From contig NZ_CAJFCL010000009.1 of NCBI RefSeq assembly GCF_904063065.1, positions 62,001 through 126,000 on the forward strand: a stretch of DNA of 64,000 bases, in the 5' to 3' direction. The notes under the pieces were generated by a model. That model searched no databases. It was given only the letters and a program-made list of their open reading frames with translations, and was not told the DNA's origin. Below, piece by piece: positions 34,798 to 43,975 of the stretch; positions within the stretch are counted from its first letter, which is position 1; the number at the start of each line of letters is the position of its first letter. Position numbers and translations under genes: made by a program. Origin of the DNA: Pseudomonas paraversuta (GTDB lineage Bacteria; Pseudomonadota; Gammaproteobacteria; Pseudomonadales; Pseudomonadaceae).

Positions 34798-35997
34798 TCA
34801 GACCCCGCTGAACAGTTTGTGCGGATCGATCACAAATTTCTTCGGTACCCCCGCATCAAACTCGCCATAGCCACGCGGAGCATCATCCAGACTGATCACT
34901 TCAACGCCGACGATGTCGGCGATTTTGATCCGGTCCCACATGATGGCCTGCATCAGTTGGCGGTTGTACTTCATCACCGGAGTCTGGCCGGTATGGAAAC
35001 TGTGGGACTTGGCCCAGCCCAGACCAAAGCGAATGCTCAGGCTGCCCATTTTCGCAGCCGCATCCACAGCACCCGGATCTTCGGTCACGTACAGGCCAGG
35101 GATACCGATTTTGCCCGCTACCCGCACCACTCCCATCAGAGAGTTGAGTACCGTGGCCGGGGCTTCGTGCTTGACCCCGTCATGCCCGTGGCCACGGGCC
35201 TCAAAGCCCACCGCATCGACCGCGCAATCCACTTCGGGCTCGCCCAGCAGCTCGGCAATCTGTTCGTGCAGCGGAGTGTCTTTGGACAAATCGGCAATTT
35301 CAAAACCCTGGGCCTTGGCGTGCGCCAGACGAATCGGATTGACGTCGCCGACAATCACCACGGCCGCGCCCAACAGTCGCGCCGAAGCCGCCGCTGCCAG
35401 ACCGACCGGGCCTGCACCGGCGATGTACACCGTGCTGCCAGGGCCGACACCGGCGGTCACGGCACCGTGGTAGCCAGTGGGCAGAATGTCGGAAAGGCAG
35501 GTCAGGTCACGGATCTTCTCCATCGCCGCGTCACGGTTCGGCAACTTGAGCAGGTTGAAATCGGCATAGGGCACCAGCACATATTCGGCCTGGCCGCCGA
35601 CCCAGTCGCCCATGTCCACGTAACCATAAGCGCCGCCGGGACGGGCCGGGTTGACGGTCAGGCACACCCCGGTATTTTGTTCCTTGCAGCTGCGGCAACG
35701 GCCGCACGCCACGTTGAAGGGCACCGATACCAGGTCGCCGACTTTCAAATGCTCCACGTCGCGCCCGGCCTCAATCACCTCCCCGGTAATCTCATGCCCC
35801 AGCACCAGCCCGGTTTGCGCCGTGGTGCGTCCGCGCACCATGTGCTGGTCGGAACCGCAGATATTGGTCGATACCACTCGCAGGATCACGCCGTGATTGA
35901 TTTGTTTGCCCTGCGGGTTCTGCATCTTCGGGAAAGGGATGCTTTGCACTTCCACCTGGCCATTGCCCAGGTACACCACACCGCGATTGTCAGCCAT
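34798..35997 (-). CDS. fdhA: Glutathione-independent formaldehyde dehydrogenase
   Basis: A 399-residue zinc-dependent MDR dehydrogenase that oxidises formaldehyde to formate with NAD and without glutathione. The catalytic Zn Cys lies in STNICGSDQH and the Zn site in GHEITGEVIEAG. The structural Zn Cys quartet is CGRCRSCKEQNTGVC, and the nucleotide fold GAGPVGLAAAASARLLGA is clear. As the last gene of the glyA-soxBDAG-purU-fdhA series, it removes formaldehyde from methyl-group oxidation. The start at 35997 gives the usual 399 aa. Confidence 0.95.
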   Translation of the reverse strand: MADNRGVVYLGNGQVEVQSIPFPKMQNPQGKQINHGVILRVVSTNICGSDQHMVRGRTTAQTGLVLGHEITGEVIEAGRDVEHLKVGDLVSVPFNVACGRCRSCKEQNTGVCLTVNPARPGGAYGYVDMGDWVGGQAEYVLVPYADFNLLKLPNRDAAMEKIRDLTCLSDILPTGYHGAVTAGVGPGSTVYIAGAGPVGLAAAASARLLGAAVVIVGDVNPIRLAHAKAQGFEIADLSKDTPLHEQIAELLGEPEVDCAVDAVGFEARGHGHDGVKHEAPATVLNSLMGVVRVAGKIGIPGLYVTEDPGAVDAAAKMGSLSIRFGLGWAKSHSFHTGQTPVMKYNRQLMQAIMWDRIKIADIVGVEVISLDDAPRGYGEFDAGVPKKFVIDPHKLFSGV

Positions 35998-36029
35998 CGA
36001 GTTCACCCTTGTTGTTATTTGAGGGCAGT

Positions 36030-36103
36030 TGCACGCGGCAAGCTAAAAGCCGCAAGCAGTCTGCTGTGACTTGCAGCTTGCAGCTTAGAACGGGCTGCTG
36101 CGG
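36030..36103. repeat. Small repeat region between purU and fdhA
   Basis: Contains GCGGC...GCCGC and a direct CTTGCAG-CTTGCAG iteration near 36070-36085. It is an intergenic element of the AAGCT/CTTGCAG type seen in Pseudomonas spacers. Confidence 0.4.
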
Positions 36104-36961
36104 TTACAGCACCACCGTACGACCTCCATTTAGGAAAACGCGCCGCTCGATGTGATACCCCACGCCCCGGGCCAGGGTTTGCGCCTCGATGTCGCGGCCC
36201 TTGGCGATCAGGTCTTCGGGGTAATGGCTGTGATCCACCACCTCGACCCCCTGGGCGATGATCGGGCCTTCATCCAGGTCGTTGTTGATGTAGTGCGCAG
36301 TGGCGCCCACCAGCTTGACTCCCTTCTCGTAAGCCTGGTGATAGGGCTTGGCGCCTTTGAAACCGGGCAGCAGCGAGTGATGGATATTGATCGCCTTGCC
36401 GTCCAGTTTGCGACACAGCTCAGGCGACAGCACTTGCATGTAGCGGGCGAGAATCACCAGCTCGGCGCCGGTGTCTTCGATCACTTGCCAGACCTTCGCC
36501 TCCTGCGCCGGTTTGTCGGCGGGGTTGAGGGCGAAGTGGTGGTAAGGAATGCCATGCCATTGGGCCAGCGGCTCAAGGTCCGGGTGATTGGACACCACGG
36601 CCACCACATCCATCGACAACTGGCCGATGCGCTGGCGGTAGAGCAAGTCGTTAAGGCAGTGGTCGGCTTTGGACACCATGATCAGCACTTTGGGCCGGTA
36701 GTGAGGCGGGGTCAGCTCGAACCTCATGCCAAAGGCTTCGCCGCGTTCGGCCAGGCCGGCGCGGAATTCGTGCTCGTCGAAGCCATCGGGCTGGCGGAAC
36801 TCGACACGAATGAAAAACCGTCCGCAACGCTGGTCATCGAACGAATGGTGCTCGGTGACATAGCAGCGGTGCTCAAACAGATAACGCGTCACCGCATCCA
36901 CCGTACCCAACAGGCTGGGGCAGTCAGCGGTGAGAATCCAGGTATCCGGGGCGCGGCTCAT
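36104..36961 (-). CDS. purU: Formyltetrahydrofolate deformylase
   Basis: A 285-residue enzyme hydrolysing 10-formyl-THF to formate and THF. The N-terminal ACT domain is about 1-85 (ILTADCPSLLGTVDAVTRYL). The formyltransferase-fold catalytic domain has Asn in FALNPAD, the histidine NIHHSLLPGFKGAKPYHQAY, and Asp in DLDEGPIIAQ. In the sarcosine gene cluster it recycles THF charged by the sarcosine oxidase methylene transfer. The start at 36961 is preferred; upstream sequence is a REP. Confidence 0.95.
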   Translation of the reverse strand: MSRAPDTWILTADCPSLLGTVDAVTRYLFEHRCYVTEHHSFDDQRCGRFFIRVEFRQPDGFDEHEFRAGLAERGEAFGMRFELTPPHYRPKVLIMVSKADHCLNDLLYRQRIGQLSMDVVAVVSNHPDLEPLAQWHGIPYHHFALNPADKPAQEAKVWQVIEDTGAELVILARYMQVLSPELCRKLDGKAINIHHSLLPGFKGAKPYHQAYEKGVKLVGATAHYINNDLDEGPIIAQGVEVVDHSHYPEDLIAKGRDIEAQTLARGVGYHIERRVFLNGGRTVVL

Positions 36962-37000
36962 GGGGGGGTTCCTTGTAATTGTGTGGAATGGCGTAACCCT

Positions 37001-37028
37001 TGTGGAAGCTGGCAAGCCAGCTCCCACA
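37001..37028. repeat. Single REP, GGGAGCTGGCTTGCC type
   Basis: TGTGGAAGCTGGC-AA-GCCAGCTCCCACA: a tight hairpin (one mismatch) between soxG and purU. Confidence 0.75.
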
Positions 37029-37052
37029 ATCAGTTATGTGATCGCGCGTTGC

Positions 37053-37685
37053 TCAGGCCTCGACACTCAGCCCGTATTGCGCCGCTGCGTCCTGCAACCA
37101 TAACCACCAATAGTCGGAAAAGCTGCGCCGGATCAGCAGTTCCCAGGTGTCTTCGCCGGTATGGCGGATGACCAGCTGCGATTTGGCGAACACCGTACCC
37201 ACGGCCTTGCCCACCGGGAAGTTGTCGGGGTGCACGTCATAGCTGGTGGACTTCATCAGCACTTCACGCACGTTGGGCCCGCTCAGCTCCAGCAGTTGCT
37301 GGCCGCCACTGACATTGACCACCGAAATATGCAGCCCCGCCAGCGCTGCGCGCAGGGCTTGTTCCACAGCGAATTCCTGGCCACCGGGCACAATCAGCAG
37401 CCACTCGTCCGGGCCCATCCATTGCAGCGATGTCTGATCCTTGGCCACCAGGCTCAAGGCCACCGGCAATTCCAGGCCCAGGGCCTTGTGCACACCTTCG
37501 GCAAAGGCCGGGTCTTTGGCGTCGCCACGCAGGGTCAGATGCCCCAGAAGTTTTTTCTCGCGCACGATGACACCGGGATTTTTACGGCCTTTGCCAATCA
37601 GCCCGGCGAGGTTGGCGTGGTGTAACGATGACTCGGCTTTCGCGCCCGAGTCAGGGCGTTGTTGGTACACGTTGGCTGTGGTCAT
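37053..37685 (-). CDS. soxG: Sarcosine oxidase gamma subunit
   Basis: A 210-residue subunit of heterotetrameric sarcosine oxidase. The family core includes LQWMGPDEWLLIVPGG, VVNVSGGQQLLELSGPNVREVL and SYDVHPDNFPVGKAVGTVFA, related to the GcvT C-terminal fold. It helps assemble the complex and position THF. It is separated from soxA by a large REP hairpin of about 110 bp. Confidence 0.95.
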   Translation of the reverse strand: MTTANVYQQRPDSGAKAESSLHHANLAGLIGKGRKNPGVIVREKKLLGHLTLRGDAKDPAFAEGVHKALGLELPVALSLVAKDQTSLQWMGPDEWLLIVPGGQEFAVEQALRAALAGLHISVVNVSGGQQLLELSGPNVREVLMKSTSYDVHPDNFPVGKAVGTVFAKSQLVIRHTGEDTWELLIRRSFSDYWWLWLQDAAAQYGLSVEA

Positions 37686-37723
37686 GAATCACCCGTTCGC
37701 AATGTTATGTAGGATCGACCGCT

Positions 37724-37787
37724 ATCGCTGGCAAGCCAGCTCCCACACTTGCAATGCAACCCATGTGGGAGCTGGCTTGCCAGCGAT
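37724..37787. repeat. Perfect 24-bp REPIN stem between soxA and soxG
   Basis: Arms 37724-37747 and 37764-37787 pair perfectly over 24 bases around a 16-nt loop (core GGGAGCTGGCTTGCCAGCGA). It lies within the sox operon, so it may stabilise soxBDA mRNA or lower soxG expression. Confidence 0.9.
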
Positions 37788-37796
37788 GGTCTTGAT

Positions 37797-40700
37797 TCAA
37801 ATATTCTGCCGTTCGCCCTTGGGGTCGAAGAACACCGAAGACACGATTTCAGCCTCGATCACGCTGCCGTCCGCCAACGGTGCGAACACCCGCTCGCCCA
37901 TGCGTTTGAGGCCGCCTTTGACCACGCCCATGGCAAACGAGTAACCCAGCGAGCCGCACGTGTAGCTGGAGGTCACATGACCGACCATGCTCATCGGGAT
38001 CGCCTGCTTGGTGTCGAACACCAGCTGTGCGCCTTCAGGCAGCCATTTGGTCGGGTCCACCGGCTTGAGGCCCACCAGTTGTTTGCGCTGATCACGCACA
38101 CAGTCTTCACGGTTCATCCCGCGCCAGCCGATCCATGAAAATGCCTTGGTGCGGCCCACACACCAGCCCATGTTCAGGTCGTCAGGGGTCATGGAACCGT
38201 CGGTGTCCTGACCGACGATGATGAAACCCTTCTCGGCCCGCAGCACGTGCATGGTCTCGGTGCCATACGGGGTGAGGTTGTACTGCTTGCCCGCCTCGAC
38301 AATTTTTTCCAGCACGCCCATGGCGTAGTCAGCCTGGATGTTGACTTCATACGACAGCTCGCCAGTGAACGAGATACGGAACACCCGCGCCGGTACGCCG
38401 CCCACCAGACCTTCCTTCCAGGTCATGAACGGGAAAGCCTCACGGTCCAGGTCGATGTCGGTCACTTCGCTCAGCAGCTTGCGGCTGTTGGGGCCGGACA
38501 GGGTCAGGGTCGCGTAATGGTCGGTGACCGAGGTGAAGTACACCTTCAGCTCCGGCCACTCGGTCTGTTGATAGATCTCCAGCCATTGCAGTACCCGGGC
38601 CGCACCGCCGGTGGTGGTGGTCATCACAAAATGGTTGTCGGCCAGGCAGGCGGTCACGCCATCGTCGAACACCATGCCGTCTTCTTTGCACATCAGGCCG
38701 TAGCGGGCCTTGCCCACATCGAGCTTGGTCCAGGCGTTGGTGTAGATGCGGTTGAGGAACTCCCGGGCATCCGGGCCCTGAATGTCGATCTTGCCGAGGG
38801 TGGAAGCATCCAGAATGCCGACGCTGTCACGCACCGCCTGGCACTCGCGCTTGACCGCCGCGTGCAGATCTTCGCCATTGCGCGGGAAGTACCACGGGCG
38901 CTTCCACTGGCCGACGTCTTCAAATTCGGCACCTTGCTTGACGTGCCAGCTCTGCAGCGCGGTGTAGCGCACCGGCTCGAAGATGTGCCCGCAATGGCGG
39001 CCCGCCACCGCGCCGAATGTGACCGGCGTGTAGTTGGGGCGGAACATGGTGGTGCCCATTTGCGGGATGGTCACGTTCAGCGAACGCGCCGCAATGGCCA
39101 GCCCGTTGACGTTGCCCAGCTTGCCCTGGTCAGTGCCAAAACCCAGGGCGGTGTAGCGTTTGACGTGTTCCACCGACTCGAAGCCTTCACGGGTGGCCAG
39201 TTCAATGGCCGCTGCAGTGACGTCGTTTTGCAGGTCGACGAATTGCTTCGGCGCCCGTGCGGTGGCTTTTTCGTGGGGCACCTGAAACAGCGCCAGGGTG
39301 GCTTCTTCATGATGGTTCAGGGCTTTGGGCAACACGCCCTCAACCGGTTTGAAACCAGCTTCACTGGCCGCCCGCACGCCTCCTTCAAAGCCATCGGCCA
39401 GGCTGTCGCCGAGCTTGTAGACGCCATTGATGCCGCCCACGCAGACGCGTTTCTGCGGCGCTTCGCCGGGAACAAAGCCGAGAATGTCTTCACGCCAGGT
39501 CGGCTTGCCACCCAGGTGCGAGGCCAGGTGCACCACCGGGCTGTAGCCGCCGGAGGTCGCAACCAGATCACACTCCAGCCATTCGCCAGGGCTGGCGACG
39601 CTGTGCTGTTTAAGGTCAATCGCCGCCACACGGGCACCGGTTACATGTTTGCTGCCGCGGGTTTCGATCACCGCGCTGCCGGTCAGAATCCGGATGCCTT
39701 TGGCCCGTGCCTCTTCGACCAGTGCACCGCGGGGATTGCTGCGGGCATCGGCAATGGCCACCACTTGCTGACTGGCGTCGAGCCAGTCCAGCGCCACGCG
39801 ATAGGCATGGTCGTTGTTGGTGCTCAGCACCAGTTTTTTGCCCGGAGCCACGCCGTAGCGGCGCACATAGGTCGACACCGCACCCGCAAGCATATTGCCC
39901 GGCACGTCGTTGTTGCCATACACCAGCGGCCGCTCGCAGGCGCCGGTGGCCAGCACCACGCGCTTGGCCCGTACCCGATGGATGCGCTGACGCACCTGGC
40001 CGATGGGTGCGCGGTCGCCAAGGTGGTCGGTAAGGCGCTCGTGAATGGTCAGGAAATTGTGGTCGTGATAGCCGTTCACCGTGGCCCGTGGCAGCAGCAA
40101 CACGTCCGGCAGCGCCTTGAGGGCCGCAATCACCCCGGCTACCCACTCCATCGCCGGTTTGCCGTCCAGGCTTTCGCGGCTGTCCAGCAGGCTGCCGCCG
40201 AACTCTTCCTGTTCATCGGCCACTATCACCCGTGCGCCGCTGCGCGCGGCTGCCAGGGCGGCGGCCAGTCCGGCCGGGCCGGCACCGACGATCAGCACAT
40301 CGCAATGGTGGTTCATGTAGTCGTAGGTATCGGGATCGTTCTGGGTTGGCGAACGCCCCAGCCCCGCGGCCTTGCGGATGTATTTCTCGTAAGTCATCCA
40401 GAACGACTGCGGGTACATGAAGGTTTTGTAGTAAAAGCCGGGCGGCATCAGCTTGCCGCCAACCTTGCCCAAAATTCCCATTACGTCATTGTTGACGTTG
40501 GGCCAGCCGTTGGTGCTGGTGGCCACCAGCCCTTGATACAGCGCCTGTTGCGTGGCGCGCACGTTGGGGATCTGGGTGGCTTCGGTGGCGCCGATTTGCA
40601 GCACCGCATTGGGCTCTTCGGCACCGGCGGCAAAAATGCCCCGCGGCCGGGAATATTTAAAGCTGCGACCGATCACGTCGACGCCGTTGGCCAGCAAGGC

Positions 40701-40814
40701 AGCGGCCAGGCTGTCGCCTTCGTAGCCTTTGTACTGTTGCCCGTTAAAGGTGAAGGTCAGCACTTTGTTGCGATCGACGCGGCCGCCGTTAGGCAAGCGG
40801 TGGGTCTGGCTCAT
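37797..40814 (-). CDS. soxA: Sarcosine oxidase alpha subunit
   Basis: A 1005-residue subunit. The N-terminal ferredoxin-like/[NAD-type] fold has the dinucleotide motif DVLIVGAGPAGLAAALAAA near 173. The C-terminal GcvT/aminomethyltransferase domain (about 600-1000) binds THF and takes the methylene from sarcosine (FLNRIYTNAWTKLDVGKARYG, split, and TPYGTETMHVLRAEKGF). Its ATG overlaps the soxD stop (ATGA). The oxidase converts sarcosine to glycine, with H2O2 and methylene-THF or formaldehyde. Confidence 0.97.
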   Translation of the reverse strand: MSQTHRLPNGGRVDRNKVLTFTFNGQQYKGYEGDSLAAALLANGVDVIGRSFKYSRPRGIFAAGAEEPNAVLQIGATEATQIPNVRATQQALYQGLVATSTNGWPNVNNDVMGILGKVGGKLMPPGFYYKTFMYPQSFWMTYEKYIRKAAGLGRSPTQNDPDTYDYMNHHCDVLIVGAGPAGLAAALAAARSGARVIVADEQEEFGGSLLDSRESLDGKPAMEWVAGVIAALKALPDVLLLPRATVNGYHDHNFLTIHERLTDHLGDRAPIGQVRQRIHRVRAKRVVLATGACERPLVYGNNDVPGNMLAGAVSTYVRRYGVAPGKKLVLSTNNDHAYRVALDWLDASQQVVAIADARSNPRGALVEEARAKGIRILTGSAVIETRGSKHVTGARVAAIDLKQHSVASPGEWLECDLVATSGGYSPVVHLASHLGGKPTWREDILGFVPGEAPQKRVCVGGINGVYKLGDSLADGFEGGVRAASEAGFKPVEGVLPKALNHHEEATLALFQVPHEKATARAPKQFVDLQNDVTAAAIELATREGFESVEHVKRYTALGFGTDQGKLGNVNGLAIAARSLNVTIPQMGTTMFRPNYTPVTFGAVAGRHCGHIFEPVRYTALQSWHVKQGAEFEDVGQWKRPWYFPRNGEDLHAAVKRECQAVRDSVGILDASTLGKIDIQGPDAREFLNRIYTNAWTKLDVGKARYGLMCKEDGMVFDDGVTACLADNHFVMTTTTGGAARVLQWLEIYQQTEWPELKVYFTSVTDHYATLTLSGPNSRKLLSEVTDIDLDREAFPFMTWKEGLVGGVPARVFRISFTGELSYEVNIQADYAMGVLEKIVEAGKQYNLTPYGTETMHVLRAEKGFIIVGQDTDGSMTPDDLNMGWCVGRTKAFSWIGWRGMNREDCVRDQRKQLVGLKPVDPTKWLPEGAQLVFDTKQAIPMSMVGHVTSSYTCGSLGYSFAMGVVKGGLKRMGERVFAPLADGSVIEAEIVSSVFFDPKGERQNI

Positions 40815-41143
40815 ACCTTTTCTCCCAGCTCGCGAGTGGCCGTGGTGGTCAGTGGTGCAGCCTGTTCGGTGAACTGCGGCTTGCTGCCGATCAGGTAGGT
40901 TTCAAGAATTTCATAGGTCAGGGTATTGCGGGTCGCGTTGAAAAACTGGCGACAGCCGGCCACGTGGTTCCACAACTCGTGGTGCAGGCCACGGGGGTTG
41001 TCGCGAAAGAACATGTAGTCGCCCCACTCGGCATCGGTGCAGGAGCCAGGGTCGAGCGGACGCGGAATGTGGGCCTGGCCACTGGCGTGAAATTCCTCTT
41101 CGGAACGCAGCTCGCCGCAATGGGGACAGAAGATGTGCAACAT
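40811..41143 (-). CDS. soxD: Sarcosine oxidase delta subunit
   Basis: A 110-residue zinc subunit. It has the CPHCG zinc ligands at Cys6 and Cys9, a His near 19 and a later Cys in HVAGCRQFFNATRNT, the SoxD fold. It is a structural member of the tetramer and lies between soxB (14-nt gap) and soxA (overlap). Confidence 0.95.
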   Translation of the reverse strand: MLHIFCPHCGELRSEEEFHASGQAHIPRPLDPGSCTDAEWGDYMFFRDNPRGLHHELWNHVAGCRQFFNATRNTLTYEILETYLIGSKPQFTEQAAPLTTTATRELGEKV

Positions 41144-41157
41144 GGGTGATTCTCCTG

Positions 41158-42408
41158 TTAGTGGGCGACAGCGGCAGCGCCGTGTTCGTCGATCAGGGCG
41201 CCGTTGTGGAACCGGTCAATGGAAAACGGGGCAGCCAGCGGGTGCATTTCGCCTTTGGCCAGGCTGGCGGCAAACACGTTGCCCGAGCCCGGTGTGGCCT
41301 TGAACCCGCCCGTGCCCCAACCGCAGTTGAAGAACAGGTTCGGCACCGGAGTTTTGGAGATGATCGGGCAGGCGTCCGGCGTGGTATCGACGATGCCGCC
41401 CCACTGGCGGTTCATGCGCACCCGGGACAACACCGGGAACATCTCGACGATGGCCTGAATGGTGTGTTCGATCACCGGGTACGAGCCGCGCTGGCCATAG
41501 CCGTTGTAGCCGTCGATACCGGCACCGATCACCAGGTCGCCCTTGTCGGACTGGCTGATATAGCCGTGCACGGCGTTGGACATGATCACGCTGTCGATAA
41601 TCGGCTTGATCGGCTCCGACACCAGTGCCTGCAGCGGGTGCGATTCAATCGGCAGACGGAAGCCGGCCTGGCGTGCCATGTGCCCGGAATTACCGGCCGT
41701 GACCACGCCTACGCGCTTGGCACCGATAAAACCTTTACTGGTTTCGACGCCGATGCACACCCCGTTTTCCTTGCGAAAGCCCAGCACTTCGGTTTGCTGG
41801 ATCAAGTCCACCCCCAGCGCATCGGCGGCCCGGGCAAAGCCCCAGGCCACGGCGTCATGCCGGGCCACGCCGCCACGTCGTTGCACGGTGGCGCCCATCA
41901 CCGGGTAGCGGGTGTTTTTTGAACAGTCCAGGTACGGAATTTCGTCTGCCACCTGTTTCGCATTCAGCAACTCGCCGTCCACCCCGTTGAGGCGGTTGGC
42001 GCTGACCCGGCGCTCGGAATCGCGGATGTCTTGCAGGGTATGGCACAGGTTGTATACCCCGCGCTGGGAGAACATGACGTTGTAGTTCAGATCCTGGGAC
42101 AGGCCTTCCCACAGCTTCATCGCGTGTTCGTAGAGATGCGCCGACTCGTCCCACAAATAGTTGGAACGCACGATGGTGGTGTTGCGCGCCGTGTTGCCAC
42201 CCCCCAGCCAGCCCTTTTCCACCACCGCTACATTGGTAATGCCGTGCTCCTTGGCCAGATAGTAAGCAGTGGCCAGGCCGTGGCCGCCACCGCCGACAAT
42301 GATCACGTCGTAAACCTTTTTCGGGGTCGGCGTGCGCCACATCTTCTGCCAGTTTTCGTGGTGGCTGAGGGAGTGTTTGAAGAGGCCGAAGCCTGAATAC
42401 CGTTGCAT
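41158..42408 (-). CDS. soxB: Sarcosine oxidase beta subunit
   Basis: A 416-residue flavoprotein with an N-terminal FAD-binding Rossmann motif VIIVGGGGHGLATAYYLA, the covalent-FMN-type region and a DAO-like catalytic fold (GWGTGGFKATPGSGN, NRQWGGIVDTTPDACP). It oxidises sarcosine and passes electrons within the SoxBDAG tetramer. It follows glyA by 22 bp. Confidence 0.97.
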   Translation of the reverse strand: MQRYSGFGLFKHSLSHHENWQKMWRTPTPKKVYDVIIVGGGGHGLATAYYLAKEHGITNVAVVEKGWLGGGNTARNTTIVRSNYLWDESAHLYEHAMKLWEGLSQDLNYNVMFSQRGVYNLCHTLQDIRDSERRVSANRLNGVDGELLNAKQVADEIPYLDCSKNTRYPVMGATVQRRGGVARHDAVAWGFARAADALGVDLIQQTEVLGFRKENGVCIGVETSKGFIGAKRVGVVTAGNSGHMARQAGFRLPIESHPLQALVSEPIKPIIDSVIMSNAVHGYISQSDKGDLVIGAGIDGYNGYGQRGSYPVIEHTIQAIVEMFPVLSRVRMNRQWGGIVDTTPDACPIISKTPVPNLFFNCGWGTGGFKATPGSGNVFAASLAKGEMHPLAAPFSIDRFHNGALIDEHGAAAVAH

Positions 42409-42430
42409 AGGGATTACTCCAAAACCGCGC

Positions 42431-43684
42431 TCAGCGATAAACCGGGAAGTCTTTGCACAGTGCCGTTACCTGGCGCGCCACATCAGCCTCGATATCGGCA
42501 TCGCCGAGGTGATCGAGGATGTCGCAGATCCAGCCGGCCAGCTCCGTACATTGCGCCACTTTGAAACCGCGGGTGGTGACCGCCGGGGTACCGATGCGCA
42601 GGCCCGAAGTCACGAAGGGGGATTGCGGATCGTTGGGCACGGCGTTTTTGTTGACCGTGATATGGGCCCGGCCCAGGGCTGCATCGGCGTCTTTGCCGGT
42701 CAGGCCCTGACGGATCAGGCTGAGCAGAAACAGGTGATTGTCGGTGCCGCCCGAAACCACGTCGTAACCGCGCTTCACAAACACCTCGGCCATCGCCCGG
42801 GCGTTGTCGATCACCTGTTGTTGATAGGCTTTGAAGCCGGGTTCCAGGGCTTCCTTGAAACACACGGCCTTGGCGGCGATCACGTGCATCAACGGCCCGC
42901 CCTGGCCGCCGGGGAACACCGCCGAGTTGAATTTTTTCTCCAGCGCTTCGTTGGCCCTGGCCAGAATCAGACCGCCACGTGGCCCGCGCAGGGTTTTGTG
43001 GGTGGTGGTGGTCACAACGTCAGCGTACGGCAGCGGGTTCGGGTACAGGCCCGCCGCCACCAGACCGGCCACGTGGGCCATGTCGACAAACAGGTAAGCC
43101 CCCACCTTGTCGGCGATCTGCCGGAAGCGCGGAAAATCGAGAAACTTGGAGTAAGCCGAGAACCCGGCAATGATCATCTTCGGCTGGTGCTCGACGGCCA
43201 GACGCTCAACTTCGTCGTAGTCGATCAGGCCGGTGGCGGTGTCGATGCCGTATTGCACGGCGTTGTACAACTTGCCGGAAAAACTCACGCTGGCGCCGTG
43301 GGTCAAATGACCGCCGTGGGCCAGGCTCATGCCCAGCACGGTGTCCCCGGCATTGAGCAACGCCAGATACACCGCTGCGTTGGCCTGGCTGCCGGAGTGC
43401 GGTTGCACGTTGGCGTAATCGGCACCGAACAGTTGTTTGGCACGGTCGATGGCCAGCTGCTCGACTTTATCCACATGCTCGCAGCCGCCGTAATAACGCT
43501 TGCCGGGGTAGCCTTCGGCGTACTTGTTGGTCAGGCCGCTGCCCTGGGCTTGCATCACGCGCCGACTGGTGTAGTTCTCGGAGGCAATCAGTTCGATGTG
43601 ATCTTCCTGACGCTGGTCTTCGGCATTCATGGCCGCTAACAAGGCATCGTCGTAGCCCTGAATCTGATCCTGCTTGCTGAACAT
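42431..43684 (-). CDS. glyA: Serine hydroxymethyltransferase
   Basis: A 417-residue PLP enzyme interconverting glycine and serine with THF. The Schiff-base Lys is in VVTTTTHKTLRGPRGG, the SHMT signature, with VDMAHVAGLVAAGLYPNP preceding it. It leads the sox operon, so glycine from sarcosine is drawn into serine and one-carbon units. P. aeruginosa keeps the same linkage (glyA1). A candidate GbdR site lies about 100 bp upstream. Confidence 0.97.
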   Translation of the reverse strand: MFSKQDQIQGYDDALLAAMNAEDQRQEDHIELIASENYTSRRVMQAQGSGLTNKYAEGYPGKRYYGGCEHVDKVEQLAIDRAKQLFGADYANVQPHSGSQANAAVYLALLNAGDTVLGMSLAHGGHLTHGASVSFSGKLYNAVQYGIDTATGLIDYDEVERLAVEHQPKMIIAGFSAYSKFLDFPRFRQIADKVGAYLFVDMAHVAGLVAAGLYPNPLPYADVVTTTTHKTLRGPRGGLILARANEALEKKFNSAVFPGGQGGPLMHVIAAKAVCFKEALEPGFKAYQQQVIDNARAMAEVFVKRGYDVVSGGTDNHLFLLSLIRQGLTGKDADAALGRAHITVNKNAVPNDPQSPFVTSGLRIGTPAVTTRGFKVAQCTELAGWICDILDHLGDADIEADVARQVTALCKDFPVYR

Positions 43685-43780
43685 TGCGTTCTCCCAGCGC
43701 CAGCGCGCCTTTGGTCTCGGTTAGGGCTTGCCCTTTGAGCCAGATGGTAGAGCTGGCGCCCCCGGATCAAATGCCTATGG

Positions 43781-43807
43781 ACGCCACACAAAGGTGCGTT
43801 TACGACA
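43781..43807 (-). promoter_or_regulatory. Candidate GbdR-type direct repeat upstream of glyA
   Basis: On the minus strand TGTCGT (43802-43807) and TGGCGT (43781-43786) are repeated at 21 bp, two helical turns, as expected for an AraC-family activator. The nearer half-site starts 97 bp before the glyA ATG. Confidence 0.45.
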
Positions 43808-43836
43808 TGGGACAAAAGCGGGTATCACTCATGCCC

Positions 43837-43896
43837 TGTGGGAGCCGGCTTGCCGGCGATACCTGATCTGCCATCGCCGGCAAGCCGGCTCCCACA
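43837..43896. repeat. Perfect 24-bp REPIN stem between ltaA and glyA
   Basis: Arms 43837-43860 and 43873-43896 are perfectly complementary (core GGGAGCCGGCTTGCCGGCGAT) around a 12-nt loop, in the divergent glyA-ltaA region. Confidence 0.9.
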
Positions 43897-43975
43897 AGAA
43901 GTCTGTCGAGCATTCTGTGCACCCGCCGGATTCTTGGATAAAGTGCAGCACGATCTTCGACCATGGAACCGGGAA

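Noticed and set aside
38247..40898. 883-codon frame antisense to soxA
   Set aside because: Same cause; soxA is complete and well supported on the minus strand.
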